Shown: one piece after another, positions 15,819 through 22,431 of the stretch
How the letters are laid out: the number at the start of each line of letters is the position of its first letter
Position numbering within the stretch: the first letter of the stretch is position 1
NCBI GenBank assembly: GCA_013316395.1
Contig: WSMU01000003.1
Coordinates: forward strand, 1-43,081
Direction: 5' to 3'
DNA length: 43,081 nucleotides
Source of the DNA: Alphaproteobacteria bacterium
GTDB taxonomy: Bacteria > Pseudomonadota > Alphaproteobacteria > Rs-D84
The notes under the pieces: model-generated
Told to the model about the DNA's origin: nothing
The model's input: only the letters and a program-made list of their open reading frames with translations
Database searches by the model: none
Program-made: the position numbers and the translations under genes

Positions 15819-15848
15819 CCGGGGACAATCGTCCCCGGTTCATTTTTA
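15819..15848 (+). terminator. intrinsic terminator between convergent Cys-rich genes
   Basis: CCGGGGAC and GTCCCCGG form an 8-bp stem with a four-base loop, followed by TTCATTTTT. It overlaps the stop codon of the convergent minus-strand gene. Confidence 0.75.
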
Positions 15849-16649
15849 ATCATGATGGCAGTCATTGTTTACGATTGTAAAACTGCCTGTTTGATCGCCG
15901 TATTGCGTACCTTTGGGTATATAGCAGTCTGTTTGCAGGGTAGAGCCAGGTGCAGAAGTTGCCGGCCCCGGATAGGCTGGCCATCTGTTACAGGTTGATG
16001 TGGCTGATGTTGGTGTGCCGTAATAATGTTCCGCACAGCGATAATTGGTCGTCTGGGACCAGCCAGAAGATGCACATGTATAAATGCTTTCCTTTTCAAT
16101 CATTGGTACGTTATAGGTCGAGTCTTTCTTTGCCGTTTCCCAGTAAGTGTTTTCTGGTTTGGTGTCGATATAACATTTTTGCGTACATTTTCCGCTTATG
16201 CATATATAGCCTTTTTCGTTGTCGCATTGGTTGTTGTTGGTGCAATAGTTTGAAATTTGGAGACACCGGCCATATATTTCATTGATGTTTTTTTGACACT
16301 TAAATCCACTTACGCAATCGCTGTCGGACTGGCATGAGCATATTATATTGCTTAATACGCCTATTATACTGTTGTCGTTAAATTCTTGTAGCCCCATTGC
16401 GTTTATAAGGTTGGCCTGACATGCTGCGGTGACATTTAATGCGCAGTTGCCACCGCCCCAGCCATTTTTTGTTACCAGGCGCCAGTAGTTGTCACGATAG
16501 TTCAGGCTTTCTATGCCGTAAACATTTATGTATTTTGATGTGCATTCTGTAAAAAGGCCGCCAGGGTAATAGGTGCTGGTATCCGCGGCCCCGTGGCATG
16601 CCCCGGTTGCCAGGATGAATGCAGCGAACGCTGTTGTTATTTTTTTCAT
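15846..16649 (-). CDS. secreted Cys-rich protein (local family member 2) behind a structured leader
   Basis: A 267-residue protein with signal peptide (MKKITTAFAAFILATGACHGA) and AAGGAG seven bases before the ATG. The middle has two consecutive Cys modules of the form SDSDC-x-x-GFKC...GRC and NNNQC...GYIC-x-x-GKC, spaced like small disulfide-rich eukaryotic-type modules. The C-terminus keeps the family signature (NYRCAEHYYG, then T-D-CYIPKG, D-x-TGSF and C at the end). It is preceded by a ~234-nt leader RNA with its own promoter and terminator-like hairpin (16670-16903). Probably secreted or surface exposed; role unknown. Confidence 0.8.
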   Translation of the reverse strand: MKKITTAFAAFILATGACHGAADTSTYYPGGLFTECTSKYINVYGIESLNYRDNYWRLVTKNGWGGGNCALNVTAACQANLINAMGLQEFNDNSIIGVLSNIICSCQSDSDCVSGFKCQKNINEIYGRCLQISNYCTNNNQCDNEKGYICISGKCTQKCYIDTKPENTYWETAKKDSTYNVPMIEKESIYTCASSGWSQTTNYRCAEHYYGTPTSATSTCNRWPAYPGPATSAPGSTLQTDCYIPKGTQYGDQTGSFTIVNNDCHHD

Positions 16650-16669
16650 TTTCTAACTCCTTGTTTGGT

Positions 16670-16903
16670 AAACAAAAAACCACCAAGGATTTGGTGGTCG
16701 GGGAGTTAAGAAAATCATACAACATAATGACCCCGCCAGCTTTTGGATAAACCTGTGGTATGGCTGACGGCTCCCCGACGCTATGCGGGGGGTACAATAG
16801 CGGGCGCAGAAAAATGCGCCGCATATATGCGGATTACGATGTATCGATACACCGATGTTGTATGGGATTTCTTAAGTCCCAGAACCCACATCCCTGTAGA
16901 TTC
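16670..16903 (-). ncRNA. structured leader RNA, copy 1 (riboswitch- or attenuator-like)
   Basis: Reading on the minus strand from a start near 16903, the parts are as follows. A conserved 5' segment (GAAUC, ACAGGGAUGU, GGGAC) extends to about 16866. Helix P1 pairs 16864-16855 with 16725-16716. Small hairpins lie at 16851-16840, 16832-16819 and 16820-16803. CCCCG at 16790-16786 can pair with 16777-16773. The same G-rich segment can instead pair as 16778-16771 with 16705-16698, enclosing a stem (16770-16763 with 16740-16733) and conserved loop ACAGGUUUAUCCAAAA. The last part is hairpin 16697-16680 followed by UUUUUUGUUU. P1 and the 16778/16698 helix interlock as a pseudoknot. A G-U pair in the inner stem (A-C if read on the plus strand) favours minus-strand transcription, although a short possible hairpin near 16880-16864 pairs better on the plus strand. 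Confidence 0.7.
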
Positions 16904-16909
16904 AAGGCA

Positions 16910-16938
16910 ATTATAAAAAATATGGGACTTTAAAACAA
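16910..16938 (-). promoter_or_regulatory. promoter of leader RNA copy 1
   Basis: TTGTTT (16938-16933), a 17-base spacer and TATAAT (16915-16910) on the minus strand. It places the start at the conserved GAAUC around 16903. Confidence 0.65.
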
Positions 16939-16941
16939 TAA

Positions 16942-16970
16942 TAAAAAAACGGGGGGGGGCCCCGTTTTTT
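16942..16970 (-). terminator. intrinsic terminator of the acyl-CoA synthetase gene
   Basis: On the minus strand AAAAAACGGGG pairs with CCCCGTTTTTT around a C-rich loop, right after the stop codon. It separates the synthetase from the leader RNA unit. Confidence 0.85.
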
Positions 16971-18648
16971 ATTTTTCTTCTTTGTTTATCCCCAGCGTAT
17001 CTTTTACCGGTTCTATAATTGTTGTTTTCGCACTGTCTAGTGTTCTTATAAGTGCGCGCCGGATTTTGCCGCTGATTGTCATAGGCAGGCTTTCTACGAA
17101 TTCTATCACACGCGGATATTTATATGCCGCGGTGCGGGAACGGACATGATCCTGCAACTGGCGTACAAGTATGTCGCCGGGTTGGAAGTACTTGTTTAAG
17201 ACGATTGTTGCTTTTACGGCTTGGCCGCGGGATGGGTCGGGGATGCCGGTTACGGCTACCTCGCGGACGGCCGGGTGTTCCAGTAACACGCTTTCTACCT
17301 CAAACGGGCTAATGCGGTATCCGCTGCTCTTTATCAAATCATCGTTACGGCCCACAAACCAGAAGTAGCCGTCCGCATCGCGGAATGCCACGTCGCCGGT
17401 ATGATAGTAGCCGTCACGGTACACAGATGCGGTTTGTTTTTCGTTTTTATGGTATCCCAGGAACAGGCCGACGGGGCGACGTTCTTTTAAATTAACGCAT
17501 ATTTCGCCGACAGTGCCGTTGGGTACGGGGCGACCGCGCTCGTCCAGCAGTTCAACATCCCAACCTGCCGCGGGCATTCCCATGCTGCCGGGTTTTGGCT
17601 CAATCCATTCATGATTAAACAGCATTACGCATGTTTCCGTCTGGCCAAAGCCTTCGCGCATTTTTATCCCTGTGGCCTTTAGAAATCTTTCATATACCTC
17701 CGGATTCAGGGCTTCGCCGGCAATGTCGGCCTTGGTCAGTGCCGTCAGGTCGTATTTGCTTAAATCCGCATGCAGCAACATCTTATATACCGTTGGCGGT
17801 GCGCAGAAAGATGTAACATGATTTTCTGATATCGCCTTTAGCAGGTCGTGCGCGGTAAAGCGGCCGGCAAAATCAAACACAAACACTGTGGCCCCGGCCA
17901 ACCACTGGCCGTACATTTTTCCCCAGCTGCATTTTGCCCAGCCCGATTCGGACAGTGTAAAATGAATGTCGCCATCGCGCAGACGCTGCCAGAACAGGGC
18001 GGTGTTAATATGCCCCAGGGGATATGCAAAATTGTGTGCGACCATTTTTGGTAAATCCGTTGTGCCGCTGGTAAAATATAAAACCATGGTATCGCCTGTC
18101 TCGTTCGGGATACGGGCGAATGTTGTTGGGGATTGTTCTATCCCGGCGGCAACATCTTCGCATGGGATAAGCTGAATATTATCATCACCAATTGCGTTGC
18201 GGATTTCGTTTACAATATATCCGTCATCAAATGCTATTATGTTTTTTACATCAGCGGTATTTATTCGGTATTTAATATCCTCTGCCTTTAGTTGATTCGT
18301 CGAAGGAATTGGAATCGCACCCAGCTTGTGCATCGCCAGCATTAAAATCCAGTATTCCCAGCGCCGACGCATGAACAGTAAAACTGTGTCGCCTTTTTTT
18401 ATTCCGCGAGCGCTTAAAAAGTTTGCCGCCGCATTTGATGCACGCGCCAAATCGCGGAATGTAAATGTTTTTTTGTCACCTGCGTCATCATTCCATATTA
18501 ACGCAACCTTGTCCGGGCTTTCTATTGCCAGTGCATCAATTACATCATATGCGAAATTAAAGTTATCCGGAACCTGGGGGATTGCGTTTTGTTTATAGTC
18601 CTCGTAGCTGTCAAAATTGGCCTTTGACAAGAATTTTAAAGCGAACAT
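16969..18648 (-). CDS. AMP-forming acyl-CoA synthetase
   Basis: A 559-residue ANL-superfamily ligase. The P-loop-like motif TSGTTDLPK is at 193-201, GFGQTET lies in the middle, YHTGDVAFRDADGYFWFVGRNDDLIKSSGYRI spans the hinge, and the catalytic Lys528 is in SGKIRR. It would activate a carboxylate with ATP to acyl-AMP and then acyl-CoA. The N-terminus and length resemble acetyl/medium-chain synthetases (AcsA/ACSM type) more than long-chain FadD. The exact substrate is open. AAGGAAT before the ATG is a good ribosome binding site. It stands alone between the tRNA-Pro and the leader RNA. Confidence 0.9.
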   Translation of the reverse strand: MFALKFLSKANFDSYEDYKQNAIPQVPDNFNFAYDVIDALAIESPDKVALIWNDDAGDKKTFTFRDLARASNAAANFLSARGIKKGDTVLLFMRRRWEYWILMLAMHKLGAIPIPSTNQLKAEDIKYRINTADVKNIIAFDDGYIVNEIRNAIGDDNIQLIPCEDVAAGIEQSPTTFARIPNETGDTMVLYFTSGTTDLPKMVAHNFAYPLGHINTALFWQRLRDGDIHFTLSESGWAKCSWGKMYGQWLAGATVFVFDFAGRFTAHDLLKAISENHVTSFCAPPTVYKMLLHADLSKYDLTALTKADIAGEALNPEVYERFLKATGIKMREGFGQTETCVMLFNHEWIEPKPGSMGMPAAGWDVELLDERGRPVPNGTVGEICVNLKERRPVGLFLGYHKNEKQTASVYRDGYYHTGDVAFRDADGYFWFVGRNDDLIKSSGYRISPFEVESVLLEHPAVREVAVTGIPDPSRGQAVKATIVLNKYFQPGDILVRQLQDHVRSRTAAYKYPRVIEFVESLPMTISGKIRRALIRTLDSAKTTIIEPVKDTLGINKEEK

Positions 18649-18727
18649 ATTTATTCCTTATTTATATACAGGATAAAATATGGTTCATTAAATGATAATT
18701 ACAAGTGAATTTTATAAATAAAAATAG

Positions 18728-18756
18728 TTGCATTTTATAAAAAACAGGTGCATAAT
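18728..18756 (+). promoter_or_regulatory. promoter of tRNA-Pro
   Basis: TTGCAT (18728-18733), a 17-base spacer and CATAAT (18751-18756), 10 bases before the mature tRNA end. Confidence 0.65.
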
Positions 18757-18766
18757 CCCGCCATAT

Positions 18767-18843
18767 CGGAGTGTAGCTCAGTCTGGTAGAGCGCTGCGTT
18801 CGGGTCGCAGAGGTCGTAGGTTCGAATCCTGTCACTCCGACCA
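18767..18843 (+). tRNA. tRNA-Pro (anticodon CGG)
   Basis: A 77-base cloverleaf: acceptor CGGAGTG with CACTCCG, D-arm with AGCTCAG-TCTGGTAGAGC, anticodon stem CTGCG/CGCAG around TTCGGGT (anticodon CGG), T-arm with GGTTCGAATCC, and encoded CCA. Decodes CCG proline codons. Its 3' end from 18824 is repeated at 18978. Confidence 0.97.
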
Positions 18844-18858
18844 AAAATTTAACCGCCC
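18824..18858 (+). repeat. direct repeat, tRNA-Pro 3' end (copy 1)
   Basis: 35 bases from the T-loop through the CCA and the first terminator arm, repeated exactly at 18978-19012 (offset 154). This looks like an attachment-site or recombination duplication at a tRNA 3' end. Confidence 0.9.
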
Positions 18859-18879
18859 CTTGTGGGCGGTTTGATTTTT
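18851..18879 (+). terminator. intrinsic terminator of tRNA-Pro
   Basis: AACCGCCC and GGGCGGTT around loop CTTGT, followed by TGATTTTT. Confidence 0.85.
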
Positions 18880-18977
18880 GGATTGTGGTGCGGATGAGAA
18901 CCGTAAAGGTTCGACTACGACTTGGTGGCCGCAATGCGGACACCGTAGGAGTGCCCCGCAGGCGCTGTGCGCCGAGG
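18880..18977. other. structured spacer between the tRNA 3'-end repeats
   Basis: About 98 bases with no gene but nested inverted repeats: GAACC/GGTTC, a CTACG...CGTAG stem enclosing GGTG-CCGC/GCGG-CACC, and GGCGC/GCGCC. It could be the remnant of a mobile unit or a small folded RNA made by readthrough of the tRNA. Confidence 0.5.
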
Positions 18978-19012
18978 GAATCCTGTCACTCCGACCAAAA
19001 ATTTAACCGCCC
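18978..19012 (+). repeat. direct repeat, tRNA-Pro 3' end (copy 2)
   Basis: Exact copy of 18824-18858 with CCA, but with no 5' tRNA half before it, so it is not a tRNA gene. Confidence 0.9.
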
Positions 19013-19032
19013 ACAAGGGGCGGTTTCTTATT
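19005..19032 (+). terminator. second terminator hairpin, loop inverted
   Basis: Same AACCGCCC/GGGCGGTT stem as the tRNA terminator, but the loop is ACAAG, the reverse complement of CTTGT in copy 1. The U-run (TCTTATT) is weaker. Confidence 0.6.
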
Positions 19033-19074
19033 AGCGTTTGCAAAATCTTTTTTATCTGCAATAATATCCGGGTT

Positions 19075-20082
19075 ATGAAACGCAGAAATTTTAAACAAAA
19101 AAAATTCATGATTTTCTTCGGTTTGGCAATGCTGGCCGCATTGATTACCGGTGTTTATATGGTCGGGTTTTACTCGCCACTGCGCAGCAGCGTGGTTATA
19201 AATGTTCCGCGCGGGGCCAGTGTTTCATCTGTGGCACGCCAGCTGGTTCAAAAGGGGGTAATTGATTCGGTTCCTTTGTTTAAAATGTGTGTCCGCATGG
19301 CCGATGGGCGTGTCCAAAGCGGCGAGTATGAATTCCCGCCGTATGCCAGCGCATGGCGTGTGGCGCGCATGCTGGCGACGGGTGATGTTGCCGCTACAAC
19401 GGTCGTTATTCCCGAAGGCCTGACAATACGCCAGATAAAGCAGTTGTTGTTGCAGGCGCAGGGGCTGAGCGGGGTGGTTGAGTGCGATGGCCCCAGTGAT
19501 ATGCCTGTTTGCAATCTGCGTGACGGTGATGTTTTTCCTGATACGTACCGGGTGGCACGTGGGACATCGCGATTGGCGCTGCTGGATTTGGCACGTAAAA
19601 AGATGGTGGCTATTCATGACGCCTGGGAACGGGCAGGGCGTATCGCGCCATCGCCGCTTAAAACCTGGAATGAGGTGATAACGCTGGCGTCTATTGTTCA
19701 AAAGGAAACGCCGCGTGCCGAAGAAATGCCGACCGTTGCCAGTGTTTATGTTAACCGTCTGCGAAAAAATATGCGGTTGCAGGCGGACCCCACGGTTGTT
19801 TATGCACTGACCGGTGGGCTGGGGGATATGCAGGGGGCGGCGCTGTTGCGTGGTCATCTTAAGGTGGATAGTCCTTATAATACATATACACATTATGGTC
19901 TGCCGCCGGCGCCAATCGCCAATGTCGGCCAGGCTGCAATTCGCGCAGTGCTAAAGCCTGCGGATACAAATTATCTGTTTTTTGTCGCAGATGGGCGTGG
20001 CGGACATCGGTTTTCGAATTCGTATGAGCAGCATATGCGCTATCATGCTGACTGGCGCGCGATAAAAAAAAGTAGAAATTAA
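19075..20082 (+). CDS. mltG: endolytic murein transglycosylase MltG
   Basis: A 335-residue protein starting MKRRNFKQKKFM at 19075; the upstream in-frame ATG at 18967 lies within the tRNA repeat and is rejected. One N-terminal transmembrane helix (about 11-33) is followed by a LysM-like part (VINVPRGASVSSVARQL) and the catalytic domain. The motif ASIVQKET keeps the catalytic Glu, followed by VASVYVNRLRKNMRLQADPTVVYAL and SPYNTYTHYGLPPAPIANVG. It cleaves glycan strands at the inner membrane and helps set their length. It often follows fabF in bacteria; here it is 3.9 kb away. Confidence 0.93.
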   Translation: MKRRNFKQKKFMIFFGLAMLAALITGVYMVGFYSPLRSSVVINVPRGASVSSVARQLVQKGVIDSVPLFKMCVRMADGRVQSGEYEFPPYASAWRVARMLATGDVAATTVVIPEGLTIRQIKQLLLQAQGLSGVVECDGPSDMPVCNLRDGDVFPDTYRVARGTSRLALLDLARKKMVAIHDAWERAGRIAPSPLKTWNEVITLASIVQKETPRAEEMPTVASVYVNRLRKNMRLQADPTVVYALTGGLGDMQGAALLRGHLKVDSPYNTYTHYGLPPAPIANVGQAAIRAVLKPADTNYLFFVADGRGGHRFSNSYEQHMRYHADWRAIKKSRN

Positions 20083-20155
20083 AGTCTTGCAATCGACAAA
20101 AACATTAAAAATCATAATAATTTAATTATATAACGAAATTGACGCTTTGTATTAA

Positions 20156-20181
20156 AAAGCCCCGTAAATCCGGGGTTTTTT
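20156..20181 (+). terminator. intrinsic terminator after mltG
   Basis: CCCCG and CGGGG stem with TAAAT-type loop and a run of six T. Confidence 0.75.
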
Positions 20182-20302
20182 GAATGTTTTTTAGGAAGTT
20201 TTTCCGATTCGAAAGCCGGCTTAGCATAGCATATTTATAGGGGTTTTGCAAAAATCTTTTCCCTTGCGGGTGGTCTGAGGCCAATAGTAAAATATTCTTA
20301 AG

Positions 20303-20323
20303 AACTAGAAAAAATGTCTAGTT
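20303..20323 (+). promoter_or_regulatory. 5' UTR hairpin of outer membrane protein gene
   Basis: AACTAG and CTAGTT around a nine-base loop, 25 bases before the start codon and upstream of AAAGAAAGG. 5' stem-loops of this type often stabilise abundant outer membrane protein mRNAs. The rest of 20182-20302 holds no gene that I can see. Confidence 0.35.
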
Positions 20324-20347
20324 GTTAACTTAAAGAAAGGATAGAGT

Positions 20348-21121
20348 ATGAAAAAATTAGCTTTGACTTCTTTGTTCGCCGTATTTGCTGTTTCCGGCGC
20401 GCATGCGGCCAATATCATTGATGGTAATCCGTTGTATCGTCCGGACCAGGGTCGTTTTTACAGTGTAACCACGGTTGGTTCAAATACTGAAAATACAAAG
20501 ACTGTCGCTCTGAATGAAGAATTTGCGTATGGAATTACCAAGAATTTGGCGGTGGTTTTGGCAACAAACGTATCGCAGACAGATTGGTTTGATACCGCCG
20601 ACTGGGGGATGACATCCTTTGGCTTGAATTATCGTGCAATCGATATGGGCAACTGGAAGGGTGACCTGTTCGGTGCTTATTCGGTAACGCCGGTTTGGGG
20701 TGACCATGCATCGTTCTTGGATGAAGATAATACAGACTATGTCTGGACATTGGGTGCGCGTGCCGGTTACGTATCTGATAATGGCTGGACGGTTGCCGGA
20801 CATATCGCGTTTGATTATGCGAACACGGAATCCTTTAACTGGGATGACGAAGGTCTGCACCAACTGCGCCTGGGCTTGGATGGTCAGGTCCTGCTGAGCA
20901 GTGAATGGAACCTGGTTGCGGGTGTTGAATATACCACTAATACAGATAACTGGGATGACAAACCGGGTGTTTGGACAGGTAAAGTCGGTGTAAACTACAA
21001 TATCGATGAAACCAAGTTTGTTGGTGCATATGTCGGCAAAGAGATGTCTCATGAAGCCGAAGGCAAATGGAAGGTTCAGGATGGCTTTGCATTTGGTGCC
21101 AAATTCGGTATTGATTTCTAA
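20348..21121 (+). CDS. outer-membrane beta-barrel protein
   Basis: A 257-residue protein with signal peptide (MKKLALTSLFAVFAVSGAHA), alternating polar/hydrophobic strands rich in Trp, Tyr and Gly, acidic loops, and a C-terminal Phe (KFGIDF), the usual assembly signal for Bam. The size suggests a barrel of about 10-12 strands. No specific porin or OmpW family is recognised. It has its own 5' UTR and terminator-like hairpin, and strong codon use, suggesting high expression. Confidence 0.8.
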   Translation: MKKLALTSLFAVFAVSGAHAANIIDGNPLYRPDQGRFYSVTTVGSNTENTKTVALNEEFAYGITKNLAVVLATNVSQTDWFDTADWGMTSFGLNYRAIDMGNWKGDLFGAYSVTPVWGDHASFLDEDNTDYVWTLGARAGYVSDNGWTVAGHIAFDYANTESFNWDDEGLHQLRLGLDGQVLLSSEWNLVAGVEYTTNTDNWDDKPGVWTGKVGVNYNIDETKFVGAYVGKEMSHEAEGKWKVQDGFAFGAKFGIDF

Positions 21122-21142
21122 GTCTTTATCATAATGAAAATT

Positions 21143-21174
21143 GCGCGCCCCGACAGCATATCGGGGCGCGCTTG
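21143..21174 (+). terminator. GC-rich hairpin after outer membrane protein gene
   Basis: An 11-bp stem (21143-21153 with 21161-21171) followed only by TTGT, so a weak or Rho-assisted terminator. The remaining 21175-21304 is AT-rich without a supported gene. Confidence 0.6.
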
Positions 21175-21304
21175 TACAAACATGAAAATAGTGCGAAAAA
21201 ATGCCGGTACTAAATATATTTTTGTGCGTTTGCGTTATTGGATAAATCCGCCGAAATGTGCGGGTTTGACATTTATTCCTTTATTATTTTTTCCTAGATT
21301 TTTC

Positions 21305-21333
21305 TTGACAATCTTGGGGGGCGCGGTTATAGT
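21305..21333 (+). promoter_or_regulatory. main promoter of the str-S10 ribosomal operon
   Basis: Consensus TTGACA (21305-21310), a 17-base spacer and TATAGT (21328-21333). A long 5' UTR of about 140 bases follows, with a small hairpin near 21402-21421 (TCACC...GGTGA), which could hold autoregulation by S7 or another r-protein. Confidence 0.8.
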
Positions 21334-21479
21334 ATGTTCGCTTTCCGTGTAAATAAGGAAAGAAAAAATACAGAAATCTGCACGATTTGACAGATTTATA
21401 ATCACCCGGTACGCCTGGTGAAGTAAGTCTGACGGGCAGTTTTTGTGGACAAAAGTTATAAGGAAAAAAGAGATTTTGA

Positions 21480-21851
21480 ATGCCAACAGTAAACCAACTG
21501 ATTCGGAAACCGCGTAAAAAGGTTGTTGTGAAATCCACGGCACCTGACATGGTTGAATGCCCGCAGAAGCGTGGTGTTTGCACGCGTGTTTATACGACTA
21601 CACCTAAGAAACCTAACTCGGCGCAGCGTAAGGTTGCTCGTGTTAAACTGGCGAACGGTCATGAAGTAACCGCATACATTCCGGGCGAAGGTCACAACCT
21701 GCAGGAACATAGCGTTGTTATGATTCGTGGCGGTCGTGTAAAGGACTTGCCTGGTGTTAAATATCATATTATCCGTGGTGTCTTGGATACCAAGGGTGTT
21801 GATAGCCGTAAGCAGGGTCGCTCCTTGTATGGTGCAAAGGTAAAGAAATAA
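21480..21851 (+). CDS. rpsL: 30S ribosomal protein S12
   Basis: A 123-residue protein with the conserved PTVNQLIRKPR start and the decoding-centre segments KKPNSAQRKVARVKL (about 42-56; KPNS, the streptomycin loop) and IPGEGHNLQEHSVVMIRGGRVKDLPGVKYHIIRG. Lysines at the classical resistance positions are unchanged, so it looks streptomycin-sensitive by this gene. First gene of the str segment. Confidence 0.98.
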   Translation: MPTVNQLIRKPRKKVVVKSTAPDMVECPQKRGVCTRVYTTTPKKPNSAQRKVARVKLANGHEVTAYIPGEGHNLQEHSVVMIRGGRVKDLPGVKYHIIRGVLDTKGVDSRKQGRSLYGAKVKK

Positions 21852-21918
21852 TGCAAAAACATGCGGCCTTGCCGTGTGAGTAATCCGGACATCCGGGTGA
21901 AGAATAAAAGGAAAAAAA

Positions 21919-22392
21919 ATGTCAAGACGTAAAAGCGCAGCTAAACGTGAAATATTGCCAGATTCCAAGTATAACAATCTGGTTGTTGCAAAATTGATTA
22001 ATAATGTAATGTGGGACGGCAAGAAAGAAGTTGCCGAAAATATCGTTTACAGCGCGATGGATGAACTGAAGAAAATCGCAAAAGACGGTGATGAATTGGC
22101 TGGATTGTTGGAGGCTATTGATGCCTTGAAACCTTCTGTTGAAGTTAAGGGCCGCCGTGTTGGTGGTGCGACCTATCAGGTGCCAGTAGAAGTTCGTCCT
22201 GCACGTCAGCAGACATTGGCTTTGCGTAACTTGGTTATGTATGCGCGCAAGCGTGGTGAGCGTAATATGGCGGCTCGCTTGTTCGGTGAACTGCGTGATG
22301 CATTGAATGGCCAGGGTGGCGCGTTCAAGAAAAAGATTGATACGCACAAAATGGCAGAGGCGAACAAGGCGTTTGCACACTTCCGCTGGTAA
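21919..22392 (+). CDS. rpsG: 30S ribosomal protein S7
   Basis: A 157-residue protein with MSRRKSAAKREILPD, the 16S-binding KPSVEVKGRRVGGATYQVPVEV loop and the R-x-x-ALRNLV helix. It nucleates folding of the 30S head. Strong AAAAGGAAAA precedes the ATG. Normal length. Confidence 0.98.
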   Translation: MSRRKSAAKREILPDSKYNNLVVAKLINNVMWDGKKEVAENIVYSAMDELKKIAKDGDELAGLLEAIDALKPSVEVKGRRVGGATYQVPVEVRPARQQTLALRNLVMYARKRGERNMAARLFGELRDALNGQGGAFKKKIDTHKMAEANKAFAHFRW

Positions 22393-22431
22393 TATAAAAA
22401 ATATAAGACAATTTAAACTAAGGAAAGACAC

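Noticed and set aside
16670..16903. tmRNA, 6S RNA, RNase P RNA or a self-splicing intron
   Set aside because: No tRNA-like acceptor/T-arm or tag frame, no 6S open bubble, no RNase P core motifs and no intron core motifs; presence twice before paralogous genes also argues against.
18978..19012. Second tRNA-Pro gene
   Set aside because: Only the T-loop-to-CCA end is present; no D-arm or anticodon arm precedes it.
21268..21273. TTGACA as a second operon promoter
   Set aside because: No acceptable -10 at 15-19 bases; the TTGACA at 21305 has both elements.
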